Source: Bacteroidaceae bacterium
Lineage (GTDB): Bacteria > Bacteroidota > Bacteroidia > Bacteroidales > Bacteroidaceae
DNA: 64,000 nucleotides
Assembly (NCBI GenBank): GCA_017522915.1
Contig: JAFWXX010000036.1
Location: 1-64,000 of the forward strand
Direction of reading: 5' to 3'
Shown: positions 16,724-25,678 of the stretch, piece by piece
How positions within the stretch are numbered: the stretch's first letter is position 1
Layout: every line of letters begins with the position of its first letter
Translations under genes and position numbers: made by a program
The notes under the pieces: generated by a model
Databases searched by the model: none
Told to the model about the DNA's origin: nothing
The model's input: only the letters and a program-made list of their open reading frames with translations

Positions 16724-17485
16724 TTATTCCTTTATTGTTATACGTCCGTCACATTCTGCCGACACCGCCTTGCCGACCTTTGCCAAGGACTTTATATACT
16801 GCAACATGAGGTCGCGTATCGTTATTTCGTTCCTTATTTCCCGCTCCGTACCCAAAGCAAGGGCCGTCATCTTGTCGTTGCCCTGTGCAAGGTAATCGGA
16901 TGTCGCTATGCGATAACTGCCGGCCTTGTCAACAGGTTTTCCCGCAACTGAGGCACTCAAGAGCTCTCCATCTTTTGTAATAACCAGCTCCAAGCCCGAA
17001 ATTGCCTCGCCGCCGACCGATGCGATTTCGGCACACAGCTGCAGAAGCTGTTCACCGTTCAATGTAAGCAATGCTAGAGTGTTCTCAAAAGGAAAGACAT
17101 TGTACACATCACCGAAGGTTATCTCTCCCTCTGCAATATTGCTCCTTAAACCGCCTTTGTTCGTTATTGCTATATCGACCCGCTGACCGGTAAGCTCCCT
17201 TGCCGTTGTCAAGAGTGCGTCTGCCGCGAAATTCATAAGCGGGCTTTCAGGAATATACTTATCAAGAGCGTGCGCAGCACTGCCTATTACCGGCTTCCTT
17301 ATGCTGTCAACGGCCAGACGGCCACGTTCGAGTATCGCCCTTACCTTGACAGCCTTGCCTTCGGAAGATTGGGCCGCAACCTTTACGTTTCCGCCCTCAA
17401 TGGATACTATTTTCTTTTTGTTGCCGCAAGCCAATGCGCAGACAATCAGCACAGAGAGGGCCAATGTTCTAAAAAAGATTTTCAT
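16724..17485 (-). CDS. 5'-nucleotidase C-terminal domain lipoprotein
   Basis: A 253-residue lipoprotein equal to the C-terminal substrate-binding domain of 5'-nucleotidase. The start at 17485 gives a lipobox (VCALACGNK, Cys at about 20); the longer frame from 17545 begins upstream of a good promoter and is rejected. Family motifs include NFAADALL, NKGGLRSNIAEGEIT and VFPFENTL. It precedes the metallophosphatase half by 4 bases, so order in the operon is reversed with respect to the fused enzyme. It would anchor the complex to a membrane. Confidence 0.88.
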   Translation of the reverse strand: MKIFFRTLALSVLIVCALACGNKKKIVSIEGGNVKVAAQSSEGKAVKVRAILERGRLAVDSIRKPVIGSAAHALDKYIPESPLMNFAADALLTTARELTGQRVDIAITNKGGLRSNIAEGEITFGDVYNVFPFENTLALLTLNGEQLLQLCAEIASVGGEAISGLELVITKDGELLSASVAGKPVDKAGSYRIATSDYLAQGNDKMTALALGTEREIRNEITIRDLMLQYIKSLAKVGKAVSAECDGRITIKE

Positions 17486-17507
17486 TGTGTCAAAATAATT
17501 TACGCCC

Positions 17508-17539
17508 CAAAAGTAGTATAAGGAAGCGAAAAAAGCAAT
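17508..17539 (-). promoter_or_regulatory. Promoter of the split 5'-nucleotidase operon
   Basis: On the minus strand: ATTG (17536-17539), a 20-base spacer, then TACTTTTG (17508-17515), an exact TAnnTTTG box 22 bases before the chosen start codon. It supports the start at 17485. Confidence 0.55.
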
Positions 17540-17575
17540 TTTCACCTTAAATAAAAGAAGTTAAGCCCTTCAACA

Positions 17576-17607
17576 TTTGGCAGAATGAGAATTTTGGCAT
17601 AACTTTG
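17576..17607 (+). promoter_or_regulatory. Promoter of rplS
   Basis: TTTG (17576-17579), a 20-base spacer, and TAACTTTG (17600-17607) fit the Bacteroidetes housekeeping promoter exactly. The leader to the start codon is about 80 bases. Confidence 0.7.
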
Positions 17608-17691
17608 CCCCGCTTTCGGCGTAATCGCTGTCAAGGAAGAGTAACTTGATAAGTTGCGTTTGAATGATTGAACAATTTAACAAATCAGAAA

Positions 17692-18042
17692 ATGGATTTA
17701 ATTAAAATTGCTAAAGAAGCATTTGCTACTGACGTAAAGCGCGAAATGGAGTTTCACCCAGGTGACACTATCACAGTAGCTTACAAGATCATCGAGGGAA
17801 CAAAAGAGCGTATCCAGATGTACCGTGGCGTTGTTATCCGCATCAGCGGTCATGGCAACGAGAAGCGTTTCACTGTACGCAAGATGTCAGGCACCGTAGG
17901 TGTTGAGCGTATTTTCCCTTTGAACTCACCGGCTATCGACAGCATCACTGTCAACAAGCGTGGTCGTGTTCGTCGTGCTAAACTTTACTACTTGCGCGCC
18001 CTCACAGGTAAGAAGGCTCGTATCAAGGAGATCAAGGCCTAA
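17692..18042 (+). CDS. rplS: 50S ribosomal protein L19
   Basis: A 116-residue ribosomal protein at the interface of the two subunits. It has the family's [16 protein letters not shown], the [10 protein letters not shown] strand and the end [25 protein letters not shown]. The start at 17692 ([11 protein letters not shown]) fits; the ATG at 17668 adds eight residues not seen in the family. It is followed by a strong terminator and is preceded by a consensus promoter, so it is a single-gene unit, unlike the rimM-trmD-rplS order of many bacteria. Confidence 0.95.
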   Translation: MDLIKIAKEAFATDVKREMEFHPGDTITVAYKIIEGTKERIQMYRGVVIRISGHGNEKRFTVRKMSGTVGVERIFPLNSPAIDSITVNKRGRVRRAKLYYLRALTGKKARIKEIKA

Positions 18043-18063
18043 GCACCTAAGAGATCAAGAAAT

Positions 18064-18095
18064 AAAAAAATGCAGCCAAACGGCTGCATTTTTTT
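18064..18095 (+). terminator. Terminator of rplS
   Basis: AAAAAAATGCAGCC pairs with GGCTGCATTTTTTT around the loop AAAC; usable in both directions, also ending the DUF2007 gene. Confidence 0.9.
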
Positions 18096-18109
18096 ATTTT
18101 CCGGACCAT

Positions 18110-18358
18110 TTACTCCTGCGGAGCATCAGGGACTGTATTGTTTTCGATAATCTCACGTGCACGCACCTCGTCAGCCTCGTTCACAACCACATAGACATCC
18201 GCATCTACGGCTGCATACGATGAGGTTACCGCACCTATTGAATCATCCTCAATCACACATGGTACCGCATTCGCATCAAGCAGTCCCTTTACAAGTTCGG
18301 CCTGCCACAAGGTACCGCAAAAGACCTTTACCAGTTTCTCTTCATAAGTGCCGGACAT
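18110..18358 (-). CDS. DUF2007 domain protein
   Basis: An 82-residue cytoplasmic protein of the DUF2007 (putative signal-transducing) family, a ferredoxin-like fold resembling the PII fold. Typical features are FCGTLWQAELVKGLLDANAVPCVIED at 14-39 and a second strand pair YVVVNEADEVRAREII. These proteins are thought to bind a small ligand, but none is established. It converges on rplS. A perfect 16-base palindrome lies 25 bases upstream of its start. Confidence 0.75.
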   Translation of the reverse strand: MSGTYEEKLVKVFCGTLWQAELVKGLLDANAVPCVIEDDSIGAVTSSYAAVDADVYVVVNEADEVRAREIIENNTVPDAPQE

Positions 18359-18382
18359 AGTTACCTCCTTTTTTAAATGTTA

Positions 18383-18398
18383 GACAATATATATTGTC
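18383..18398. promoter_or_regulatory. Perfect 16-base palindrome upstream of DUF2007 gene
   Basis: GACAATATATATTGTC is a perfect two-fold palindrome in the divergent region between the DUF2007 gene and frr, the form expected of an operator for a dimeric regulator. It is followed at 18401-18429 by a TTGCCG/GGTTG hairpin with a three-base bulge. The binding protein is unknown. Confidence 0.4.
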
Positions 18399-18557
18399 CT
18401 TTGCCGGGTTGTTTTCAACCGGACGGCAAGGCAAATTCAGTCTTATTGCACATTCTTTCAGTGCGAATATACCCATTCGTCATATAGATTCAAAAGCATT
18501 AAGGATTTTTTAATTATTAAAATTTCTTAAAAAGCACTCATCTTCGCTGTTAATAGC

Positions 18558-18565
18558 TATTTTTG
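18558..18565 (+). promoter_or_regulatory. Candidate -7 box of frr
   Basis: TATTTTTG is an exact match to TAnnTTTG, 58 bases before the frr start codon. No -33 TTTG is evident. The rest of the 265-base gap holds only the palindrome and hairpin at 18383-18429. Confidence 0.45.
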
Positions 18566-18623
18566 TAAAAGAGGTGGCGCAGAGCAGAACCTCACGAATA
18601 TGAACAATTTAAAATTCCAGACT

Positions 18624-19184
18624 ATGATAGACGTTAAAGCTTGTTTGAGAGATGCCGAGGAGATGATGCAGATGAGTATCATGCACCTCGAAGAGGAGTA
18701 TTCACACATACGCGCAGGAAAGGCCAATGTACACCTGCTCGACTGCGTGAGGGTAAGTTCATACGGTTCTGAGATGCCGCTCAACAATGTAGCGACAATC
18801 ACTACCCCCGACTTGCGCACAATCGCCATCAAACCCTGGGACAAGAACATGATTGCTCCAATAGAAAAGGCCATCATCGATTCTCCGGTAGGAATCATGC
18901 CTACCAACAACGGTGAGGTTATCATCATTGCCATCCCGCCACTTACAGGCGAACGCCGCAAGGACCTTGTAAAGCAGTGCTCACACGAACTTGAGACAGC
19001 AAAGATAAGCATCCGCAATGCACGCCGTGACGGCATTGACAGCATGAAGAAGTCGGTAAAGGAGGGCACTCCCGAAGACGTTGCAAAGGACGGAGAGGAG
19101 AGCTTGCAGAAGATACACGACAAGTATATCAAGAAAGCCGAAGAGGTGTTCGCTGCCAAGGAAAAGGAGATTATGACTGTATAA
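18624..19184 (+). CDS. frr: Ribosome recycling factor
   Basis: A 186-residue RRF, the family's length, which with EF-G splits the ribosome after termination. Conserved pieces include HIRAGKANVHLLD, IKPWDKNMIAPIEKAI, GEVIIIAIPPLTGERRKDL and IRNARRDGID. The start at 18624 (MIDVKACL) aligns with Bacteroides RRF; the ATG at 18600 adds eight extra residues. It is followed after 13 bases by rsgA, so the two ribosome-related genes form an operon. Confidence 0.95.
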   Translation: MIDVKACLRDAEEMMQMSIMHLEEEYSHIRAGKANVHLLDCVRVSSYGSEMPLNNVATITTPDLRTIAIKPWDKNMIAPIEKAIIDSPVGIMPTNNGEVIIIAIPPLTGERRKDLVKQCSHELETAKISIRNARRDGIDSMKKSVKEGTPEDVAKDGEESLQKIHDKYIKKAEEVFAAKEKEIMTV

Positions 19185-19197
19185 GCCGAGGAGAGAG

Positions 19198-20130
19198 GTG
19201 CAAGGAACAGTTGTCAAGAGTTCAGGAAGCGTATATGGAGTACGTGCCGTTGACGGCACGCTCGTCGATTGCAGGGTAAAGGGCAACTTTCGACTGAAAG
19301 GCATCAGAAGCACCAACCCTGTCGCAGTAGGCGACCATGTTGTATTCGACGTGCGCAGTGACGGCACTGCATATATCGTGGAGATTCTTGAACGCAAGAA
19401 CTACATTGTGCGCAAGGCTTCGAACCTGTCGAAACAGTCGCACATACTTGCAGCGAACCTCGACCTATGCTTCCTGACAGTTACAATAAGCCACCCGGCT
19501 ACAGCCACGACCTTTATCGACAGGTTCCTCGCAGCAGCAGAAGCCTACCGCGTGCCGGTAGTGCTGGTGTTCAACAAGAGCGACCTCTACAACGAAGCGG
19601 AGACCGAAGAACTGGAATACCTTACAGCTTTGTACCGAAGCATCGGTTACCGATGCCTGCACACAAGCGCAACCAGGGGAAAGGGGATTGAGGAGCTTAA
19701 AGAGATGATGCGCGGCAAGGTGTCTCTGCTTGCCGGAAACTCAGGTGTAGGAAAATCAAGTCTTGTGAATGCAATTGCACCTGAAATCGCGGCACGAGTA
19801 GGAGAGATTTCAAAGACACACGACACCGGCATGCATACGACAACATACACCGAAATGTTCGAATTCATGCCCGGAAGCTATATTGTAGATACTCCAGGAG
19901 TAAAGGGATTCGGCACATACGACATGGAGATTGAGGAGATATCCCACTACTTTGTAGAGTTCTTCAAGCTGTCAAAAGACTGCAAGTACGGCAACTGCAC
20001 CCACACCCACGAACCTGGATGCGCCGTACTCGAAGCACTTGAGAGAGGAGAAATCGCACCGTCGCGCTACCAATCGTATCTAAGCATCCTTGAAGACAAG
20101 GAGGAGGGGAAATACCGGGCACCGGAGTAA
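19198..20130 (+). CDS. rsgA: Small-subunit biogenesis GTPase RsgA
   Basis: A 310-residue circularly permuted GTPase that acts in late 30S maturation. It has an N-terminal OB fold (about 1-65), the G4 motif NKSD (about 122), the P loop GNSGVGKSSLVN (about 180), G2/G3 with DTPGVKGFG, and the zinc-binding end CKYGNCTHTHEPGC. The start is GTG at 19198, 13 bases after frr and preceded by GAGGAGAG, a fair ribosome binding site. It may be translated with frr. Confidence 0.93.
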   Translation: MQGTVVKSSGSVYGVRAVDGTLVDCRVKGNFRLKGIRSTNPVAVGDHVVFDVRSDGTAYIVEILERKNYIVRKASNLSKQSHILAANLDLCFLTVTISHPATATTFIDRFLAAAEAYRVPVVLVFNKSDLYNEAETEELEYLTALYRSIGYRCLHTSATRGKGIEELKEMMRGKVSLLAGNSGVGKSSLVNAIAPEIAARVGEISKTHDTGMHTTTYTEMFEFMPGSYIVDTPGVKGFGTYDMEIEEISHYFVEFFKLSKDCKYGNCTHTHEPGCAVLEALERGEIAPSRYQSYLSILEDKEEGKYRAPE

Positions 20131-20143
20131 TCAGTCATATACA

Positions 20144-20187
20144 TAAAAGCATCTGAGCGAACCGAACGGTTCGCTCAGATGCTTTTA
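20144..20187. terminator. Bidirectional terminator between rsgA and asd
   Basis: A perfect 20-base-pair stem (TAAAAGCATCTGAGCGAACC with its complement at 20168-20187) and a GAAC loop; the T and A flanks make it work both ways. Confidence 0.9.
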
Positions 20188-20199
20188 TATCAAGGTACA

Positions 20200-21207
20200 T
20201 TACTTGTTCGGATGCTTTATAAGATACTCGGCAATCTGCACAGCATTGAGCGCAGCACCCTTCTTTATCTGGTCGCCTACAATCCACATAAGGATACCGT
20301 TCGGATTTGTTATATCCTTACGTATGCGGCCGACATATACAGGGTCCTGGCCAGCAAGGAAAAGAGGCATAGGATATACCTTTTCCTCCGGATTGTCCAT
20401 AAGTATGAGACCTTCGCCTTCGGCAACAGCACAGCGCACCTCCTCAACAGACAAAGGACGCTCTGTCTCAATCCAAAGCGACTGTGAGTGCGAGCGCAAA
20501 GCAGGAACACGCACACACTGCGCGCTTACCTCTATGTCGCTATGCATAATCTTGCGTGTCTCGTTGTACATCTTCATCTCCTCCTTTGTGTAACCGTTAT
20601 CGGTGAACACATCAATCTGAGGAATTACGTTGAATGCCAGCTGATAAGCGAACTTCTCAACTGTAGGCTCTTCACCGGCCAGCACCTGACGGTACTGCTC
20701 ATAGAGCTCTGCCATAGCTGCTGCACCTGCACCGCTGGCTGCCTGATATGTTGATGAGTGAACACGCGTAATGTGCGAAAGGCCCTCAATGGCCTTGAGT
20801 GCGACCACCATCTGTATTGTAGTACAGTTAGGGTTTGCTATGATGTTGCGCGGACGATTGTATGCATCGGCAGGGTTCACCTCAGGAACCACCAGCGGAA
20901 CATCCCTGTCCATGCGGAACGCGCTGGAGTTGTCTATCATAACCGCGCCATGCTTGGTTATAGTCTCGGCAAACTCCTTGGAAACACCGCCACCGGCCGA
21001 TACAAAGGCATAGTCAATACCCATGAAATCGTCATTGTGCTTAAGCTCCTTCACTACATAGTCCACACCTCTGAAATTATATACCTGCCCTGCACTGCGA
21101 GCCGAGCCGAAAAGCACCAGCTCGTCAAGAGGGAAATTTCTCTCGTCAAGGACGCGAAGGAACTCCTGCCCTACCGCACCGCTTACACCTACGATTGCTA
21201 TTCTCAT
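20200..21207 (-). CDS. asd: Aspartate-semialdehyde dehydrogenase
   Basis: A 335-residue NADPH enzyme that reduces aspartyl phosphate to aspartate semialdehyde, the branch point to lysine, diaminopimelate, threonine and methionine. The N-terminal nucleotide fold starts with [11 protein letters not shown]; the catalytic Cys is in [20 protein letters not shown] and the late HSQSLWIE follow. Length and motifs fit the Bacteroidetes form. It is transcribed alone, divergent from tcdA. Confidence 0.94.
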   Translation of the reverse strand: MRIAIVGVSGAVGQEFLRVLDERNFPLDELVLFGSARSAGQVYNFRGVDYVVKELKHNDDFMGIDYAFVSAGGGVSKEFAETITKHGAVMIDNSSAFRMDRDVPLVVPEVNPADAYNRPRNIIANPNCTTIQMVVALKAIEGLSHITRVHSSTYQAASGAGAAAMAELYEQYRQVLAGEEPTVEKFAYQLAFNVIPQIDVFTDNGYTKEEMKMYNETRKIMHSDIEVSAQCVRVPALRSHSQSLWIETERPLSVEEVRCAVAEGEGLILMDNPEEKVYPMPLFLAGQDPVYVGRIRKDITNPNGILMWIVGDQIKKGAALNAVQIAEYLIKHPNK

Positions 21208-21373
21208 TGTTTATCCAAAATTAGTTTAGTACATGAGCCGTACACCTTTAAAACGGAAATACGGATTCAGGCGCAAAATTACTTAAAAATTATCTATATA
21301 TACTCTTCAATGGCTATTTTTTTGTACTTTAGCCATTTGAAAAGCCGTTCAGGCAAAAGAAAAGAGGATTATA

Positions 21374-22081
21374 ATGACAGATAATTGGCTGCAACGTGGA
21401 AGGCTGTTGCTCGGTGAAGAGAAACAGGAAAGGCTAAAGAATGCCCACTTGCTTATAGTAGGATTAGGCGGAGTCGGCTCATGGGCCGCAGAGATGCTAT
21501 GCCGTGCCGGCGTAGGCGAATTCACCATTATAGATGCCGACGTCGTGGACATCACGAATATAAACCGCCAGATGCCTGCACTTGCAAGCACGGTAGGGAA
21601 GCCCAAATGCGAAGTCGTAGCCGAACGCATGCGAGCCATAAACCCATGCGCAAGAATAAATGTAAAGCGTCTGTTTGTTGACCCGGAGAATATCGAGGCC
21701 ATAATGAATGAGGCTGATTTTGACTTTGTGGTAGATGCGATTGATACGCTTGAGCCCAAAGGGGCACTGATAAGGGAGTGCTGGAAACGCGGAACAAGAA
21801 TCGTATCAAGCATGGGAGCAGGAGCGAAATGCAACCTTGCCGACATACGTACCGGCGACCTTTGGAAAAGCGAACATTGCACACTTGCCAAGAACATGCG
21901 CCGGCTCCTGCGCGAGTGGCGCGGACAATATAAACTGCCGGTAATTTACAGCATGGAGCAGCCACGGAAAAGTGCCATAATGCCCAACCCCGATGGAGGC
22001 AAGCCTATTATCGGCTCCCTTGCATACTTTACTGCAACATTCGGATGCTATATGGCTGAATATGTAATTAAGGAGATATGA
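21374..22081 (+). CDS. tcdA: tRNA threonylcarbamoyladenosine dehydratase
   Basis: A 235-residue E1-like (ThiF/MoeB family) enzyme that uses ATP to close t6A37 of tRNA into its cyclic form. It has the nucleotide motif [13 protein letters not shown] (about 30-42), D-x(n)-NRQ (TNINRQ), the conserved AIDTLEPK and C-terminal [11 protein letters not shown]. It lacks the two Cys pairs of zinc-bearing E1 relatives, as TcdA does. Its stop overlaps the start of the ABC ATPase gene (ATGA at 22078-22081), so the two are translated together. Confidence 0.9.
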   Translation: MTDNWLQRGRLLLGEEKQERLKNAHLLIVGLGGVGSWAAEMLCRAGVGEFTIIDADVVDITNINRQMPALASTVGKPKCEVVAERMRAINPCARINVKRLFVDPENIEAIMNEADFDFVVDAIDTLEPKGALIRECWKRGTRIVSSMGAGAKCNLADIRTGDLWKSEHCTLAKNMRRLLREWRGQYKLPVIYSMEQPRKSAIMPNPDGGKPIIGSLAYFTATFGCYMAEYVIKEI

Positions 22082-22737
22082 TAAGGATAGAGAACCTGAC
22101 AAAGAGTTTCGGAGACCTCAAGGTGTTAAAGGGAGTAAACCTGGAAATCAACCGTGGCGAGGTCATAAGCATCGTAGGACCGAGCGGAGCCGGAAAGACA
22201 ACCCTGTTGCAACTTATAGGAACACTTGACAAGCCCGACAGCGGCAGCATATACTTCAATGGAGAAGAGCTTGGCAGGATGAGCAGCAGAAAACTTGCCT
22301 CCTTCCGCAACAAGCATATCGGATTTGTATTCCAGTTCCACCAGCTGCTTCCGGAGTTCACAGCCATAGAGAACATAATAATTCCGGCTCTGATAGCAGG
22401 ACGTAAAAGAGAAGAGGCCGAGAAGGAGGCTATGGAACTGCTCGACATAATGGGGCTGAAGGAGCGTGCACAGCATAAGCCGGCAGAGTTGTCGGGAGGA
22501 GAAAACCAGCGCGTGGCTGTTGCCCGTGCACTGATAAACAAGCCCGATGTCATTCTTGCAGATGAGCCATCGGGAAGCCTCGACAGCAAGAACAAGGAAG
22601 AGCTTCACCGGCTTTTCTTCGACCTTCGTGACAAGTTCGGACAGACATTTGTCATTGTAACCCACGACGAGGGGCTGGCGTCATATACCGACCGTACAAT
22701 ACGCATGATTGACGGCAACATAGAGCCGCAATGTTAA
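22078..22737 (+). CDS. LolD-like ABC transporter ATPase
   Basis: A 219-residue ATPase of the LolD/MacB group, which powers membrane extraction of lipoproteins or export of other substrates. It has Walker [11 protein letters not shown] (about 36-45), the Q loop [14 protein letters not shown], the signature LSGGENQR, Walker [13 protein letters not shown] and the switch His in VTHDEG. No permease follows it; a LolC/E-type permease is encoded on the other strand at 23420, ending 0.7 kb away, and is the likely partner. Lipoprotein transport is inferred. Confidence 0.82.
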   Translation: MIRIENLTKSFGDLKVLKGVNLEINRGEVISIVGPSGAGKTTLLQLIGTLDKPDSGSIYFNGEELGRMSSRKLASFRNKHIGFVFQFHQLLPEFTAIENIIIPALIAGRKREEAEKEAMELLDIMGLKERAQHKPAELSGGENQRVAVARALINKPDVILADEPSGSLDSKNKEELHRLFFDLRDKFGQTFVIVTHDEGLASYTDRTIRMIDGNIEPQC

Positions 22738-22804
22738 ATATTGTTAAATTAAAAGACGACCTATTTTACTTTTCCGATATAGCATTGTCAAAATAACGGA
22801 TGAT

Positions 22805-22827
22805 GAGCTGTAAGGCTCGTTGTTTTT
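22805..22827 (+). terminator. Weak terminator after the LolD-like gene
   Basis: GAGC (22805-22808) and GCTC (22815-22818) flank a short loop, followed by GTTGTTTTT. The stem is short, so the call is tentative. Confidence 0.35.
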
Positions 22828-22828
22828 C

Positions 22829-22900
22829 AATGTTTGTCTCTACGGCTTCTGCTTATGCAGGAGCCGTACTGGTAAAGAGCACAATGATTGACAAAACATT
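22829..22900 (+). other. Structured leader upstream of the Spy-like gene
   Basis: A 12-base-pair hairpin (22841-22852 with 22857-22868, ACGGCTTCTGC with one G-U pair, loop TTAT) lies inside an outer stem formed by AATGTTTGTC (22829-22838) and GACAAAACATT (22890-22900). It ends 14 bases before the start codon at 22915, so it is either a leader that controls translation or a small RNA. No known riboswitch is recognised. Confidence 0.4.
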
Positions 22901-22914
22901 ATAACACAATTAAT

Positions 22915-23409
22915 ATGAATGCTACAAGAAAAATCCTATTCATTGCCTTTTTATTCCTGACAATAACCGGAGCCGATGCCCAGGAAGGAGCGAGACGACA
23001 GCACAAGCCCCGCGAATTCAATCCGGAAGAGTTTGCAGCACGCCAGACATACATGCTGCATCAGGCACTTCAGCTCGACAGTGTACAGTTCCAGGCCATC
23101 ATGCTCATGAACTACGCCGACGCGCTCACAATGCAGGACAGCATGAAAGTGCGCCGCGAACGCTTTGAGAAGATGCGTGCAAACGGAGAAAGGCCTAAAA
23201 GACAACAGCCTAGCGAGGAGGAAAGAAAAGCCCGCATGGAACTTGAAAAGCAGCGTCGTGAAATAAAGAACCAGCAGATGAAGCAGATTCTCAACGCTGA
23301 GCAGTACGAAAAATACATTAAGCTGCAGGAAGAGAACAGAGAACGTATGCGGAACAGAAAAGAAGGCCCCGGAAGAATGCGCAGAGATGGAAGAGGTCCT
23401 GGAATTTGA
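22915..23409 (+). CDS. Spy/CpxP-like periplasmic protein
   Basis: A 164-residue exported protein. The start at 22915 gives a signal peptide ending ADAQ. The mature part is nearly all charged helix with two LTxxQ-like elements (LQLDSVQFQAI near 50, QILNAEQYEKYIKLQEE near 130), as in Spy/CpxP chaperones and the Bacteroidetes DUF4890 group. A Pro-Arg-Lys rich loop lies between, and the tail is basic and Gly-rich (GRMRRDGRG). It may bind unfolded envelope proteins or a sensor. A structured leader precedes it. Confidence 0.65.
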   Translation: MNATRKILFIAFLFLTITGADAQEGARRQHKPREFNPEEFAARQTYMLHQALQLDSVQFQAIMLMNYADALTMQDSMKVRRERFEKMRANGERPKRQQPSEEERKARMELEKQRREIKNQQMKQILNAEQYEKYIKLQEENRERMRNRKEGPGRMRRDGRGPGI

Positions 23410-23419
23410 CAGAAACAGC

Positions 23420-24643
23420 TTAGACAAACCTTCTTGTCAACAGCCTTACCGGAAGCCAGACTGCAGCAAAGCCCACCAGAAGTACTGTAACGAATACAGC
23501 AAGGATATCACCGGCCTCGACCGCTACCGGGTAATCTTGTATAGCCCAATCCCTTGCACCCATTGAAAGAAGGCCGAACTCCTGCTGCAACAGACACAGC
23601 AACAAGCCTATAACAACTCCCGCAACAGCACCGATGAACGACACCATGCAACCTTCGAACACAAAGATGTTTGCAATGGTATGATTCTCGGCCCCCATGC
23701 TGCGAAGCGTATTCATGTTGTCACGTTTCTCAATAATAAGCATCGCCAAAGAACCTATGATATTGAAGCATGCCACAAGAAGTATGAACGACAGAAATAT
23801 ATATGAGACAAGTTTCTCTATCTGCATAACTTTATATACGTCTTCCTGTTGCTCATACCGGTCCTGAACATTGAAGTCTTCTCCCAAAACAGATTCAAGC
23901 TGCTTCTTGGCCTTGGCAACATCATAGCCCTCGCTGAGGCGCATTTCCATTGATGTGGCTTCGTCTCCGGCCCTACGGAACAGCCTGCGCGCGAACTCCG
24001 ACGATACAAGTATATAGTTCGCATCGTACTCGGGCTGGTTAAGGGCGAACACTAAGCCCGATGAAAAAAGCACGCCTTTATTGAAATTATTCGATGGGAT
24101 GGTCATATTTACCTTTCCTCCACGCTTAGGAGCATAGACCTCAAGAGGCGATGTGAAAAGGATTCCGCAGTTCAGCATCTGCATCAGTTCACCGCCCATG
24201 ACCGCATAACTGTTCATGCCGTCATCAAGAACAAATTCACCGTTGCCATACAAGATATTGTCTATAGCAGCGACCTTGGTGAAATTGTCATCTACCCCCT
24301 TAATGGTTGCCATAACCTGTTTGCCGCCATACTGCACCATAGCTCTGTCCTCAACGCAGAACGACACGGCAGAAACGCACGGCAACTGTATTGCCTGCAC
24401 AACAGCAGGGGATGAGGTACTGAATACCTTGCCTAAGGATGCTGTCACCTTAATTTCCGGGTCCATGGCTGTAAACTGCTCCGCAACGACAGCACGGAAG
24501 CCATTGAAGACCGAAAGTACACACACCATCGCTGCCGCAGCCAATGCCACACCTGAAATAGCCACAGCAGAGATGATGTTTATCACCTGATGGCTCTTTC
24601 TGGAAAACATGTATCGCCTGGCTATGTACAGCGACAGATTCAT
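23420..24643 (-). CDS. LolC/LolE-like ABC transporter permease
   Basis: A 407-residue integral membrane protein with four helices (about 18-45, 275-300, 320-345 and 365-390) and a large periplasmic MacB/PCD domain between the first and second. The N-terminal LYIARRYMFSRKSHQVINIIS motif and the FtsX-type end are typical of lipoprotein-releasing permeases. Only one such gene is seen, so a homodimer with the LolD-like ATPase at 22078 is likely. It follows rbfA by 23 bases in the minus-strand operon O-methyltransferase, rbfA, permease. Confidence 0.85.
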   Translation of the reverse strand: MNLSLYIARRYMFSRKSHQVINIISAVAISGVALAAAAMVCVLSVFNGFRAVVAEQFTAMDPEIKVTASLGKVFSTSSPAVVQAIQLPCVSAVSFCVEDRAMVQYGGKQVMATIKGVDDNFTKVAAIDNILYGNGEFVLDDGMNSYAVMGGELMQMLNCGILFTSPLEVYAPKRGGKVNMTIPSNNFNKGVLFSSGLVFALNQPEYDANYILVSSEFARRLFRRAGDEATSMEMRLSEGYDVAKAKKQLESVLGEDFNVQDRYEQQEDVYKVMQIEKLVSYIFLSFILLVACFNIIGSLAMLIIEKRDNMNTLRSMGAENHTIANIFVFEGCMVSFIGAVAGVVIGLLLCLLQQEFGLLSMGARDWAIQDYPVAVEAGDILAVFVTVLLVGFAAVWLPVRLLTRRFV

Positions 24644-24666
24644 GGCTGTTGCAAGGATTTTAGCTG

Positions 24667-25002
24667 TTAGTCTTTCAACAGTTTGTCTATATTTTCTATA
24701 TAGTCGAGAGAATCGTCGATGTAGAATCTTATCTCCGGGATAATGCGGAGCTGATGACGCACCCTGTTGCCGAGTTCAAAGCGTATGGCCTTGATATTCT
24801 CGTTGAGGTGGTTCACCACTTCGGTTCCCTTTTCCGAGGGGAAGACGCTCAGGTATGCCTTTGCTACACCTAAGTCGGGGCTTACCCTTACTATGCTTAC
24901 CGACACCATTATGCCACGTGTCTCCTTTGCCAGCTTGAGCAGTATGTTGCTCAGTTCCTTCTGTATGAGACGCGAAATCTTATTCTGTCTTGTACTGTCC
25001 AT
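24667..25002 (-). CDS. rbfA: 30S ribosome-binding factor RbfA
   Basis: A 111-residue KH-fold protein that binds the 30S subunit during maturation and cold adaptation. Family motifs: RQNKISRLIQKELSNIL at the start, VSVSIVRVSPDLGVAKAYLSVFP, and LRIIPEIRFYIDDSLDY near the end. It lies between the O-methyltransferase and the LolE-like permease with 18- and 23-base gaps, the order seen in related genomes. Confidence 0.92.
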   Translation of the reverse strand: MDSTRQNKISRLIQKELSNILLKLAKETRGIMVSVSIVRVSPDLGVAKAYLSVFPSEKGTEVVNHLNENIKAIRFELGNRVRHQLRIIPEIRFYIDDSLDYIENIDKLLKD

Positions 25003-25020
25003 ATATCATTCAATTTATTA

Positions 25021-25656
25021 TCATTTCTTGCGTATTATCGTAAGGCCGTCGCGCAAAGGCAGCATCACCACCTCTACCCTCTCGTCGTTACGTACCAGGT
25101 CGTTGAAGGCCCTTACTCCGTTTGTCTGGGCGTCCTGTCTTTCCTGTTCAATGACATGCCCGTCCCACAATGTATTGTCGGCCAGAATCCAGCCTCCGTC
25201 ATTGAGGTACTCCATTGCCAGCTCATAATACTTTATGTATTCGCGCTTGTTTCCGTCTATGAACACCATATCGAAACGCTCGCCCATGCCTGGCACTATC
25301 TCAAGCGCATCACCTATTATGAATTCCACCTTAGAGGCATGTTCGGAACCCTCTATCCAACGGCGGGTGAAATCCTCCAGCTCGTCCTCGACCTCAAAAG
25401 TCATTATCTTGGAACCCTCATCAAGCCCCTCGGCCATACACAACGCCGAATATCCTGTAAAAGTACCTATCTCAAGGATACGCTTAGGACGTATCATCTT
25501 GACGATGAACTTCAGCAAGCGGCCTTGTATGTGCCCCGAAGCCATCTGCGGAGCAAGTATCTCTACATGAGTAGCACGGAAGAGACGGTACAGATAGTCG
25601 CCCTCAGGGCTGCTGTGGGCTGCAATGTAGTCATCAAAAGGTGTTGTAAGGCTCAT
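25021..25656 (-). CDS. O-methyltransferase, class I SAM-dependent
   Basis: A 211-residue methyltransferase of the caffeoyl-CoA/catechol O-methyltransferase type (family 3). It has motif I LEIGTFTGYSALCMAEGL, MVFIDGNKREYIKYYE with the metal-binding Asp, and LADNTLWDG. Substrate unknown. The start at 25656 (MSLTTPFDD) follows a promoter by 23 bases; the in-frame ATG at 25692 would lie in the promoter. First gene of an operon with rbfA and the permease. Confidence 0.88.
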   Translation of the reverse strand: MSLTTPFDDYIAAHSSPEGDYLYRLFRATHVEILAPQMASGHIQGRLLKFIVKMIRPKRILEIGTFTGYSALCMAEGLDEGSKIMTFEVEDELEDFTRRWIEGSEHASKVEFIIGDALEIVPGMGERFDMVFIDGNKREYIKYYELAMEYLNDGGWILADNTLWDGHVIEQERQDAQTNGVRAFNDLVRNDERVEVVMLPLRDGLTIIRKK

Positions 25657-25678
25657 AACAAAAATTAAGTTCCGGCTG

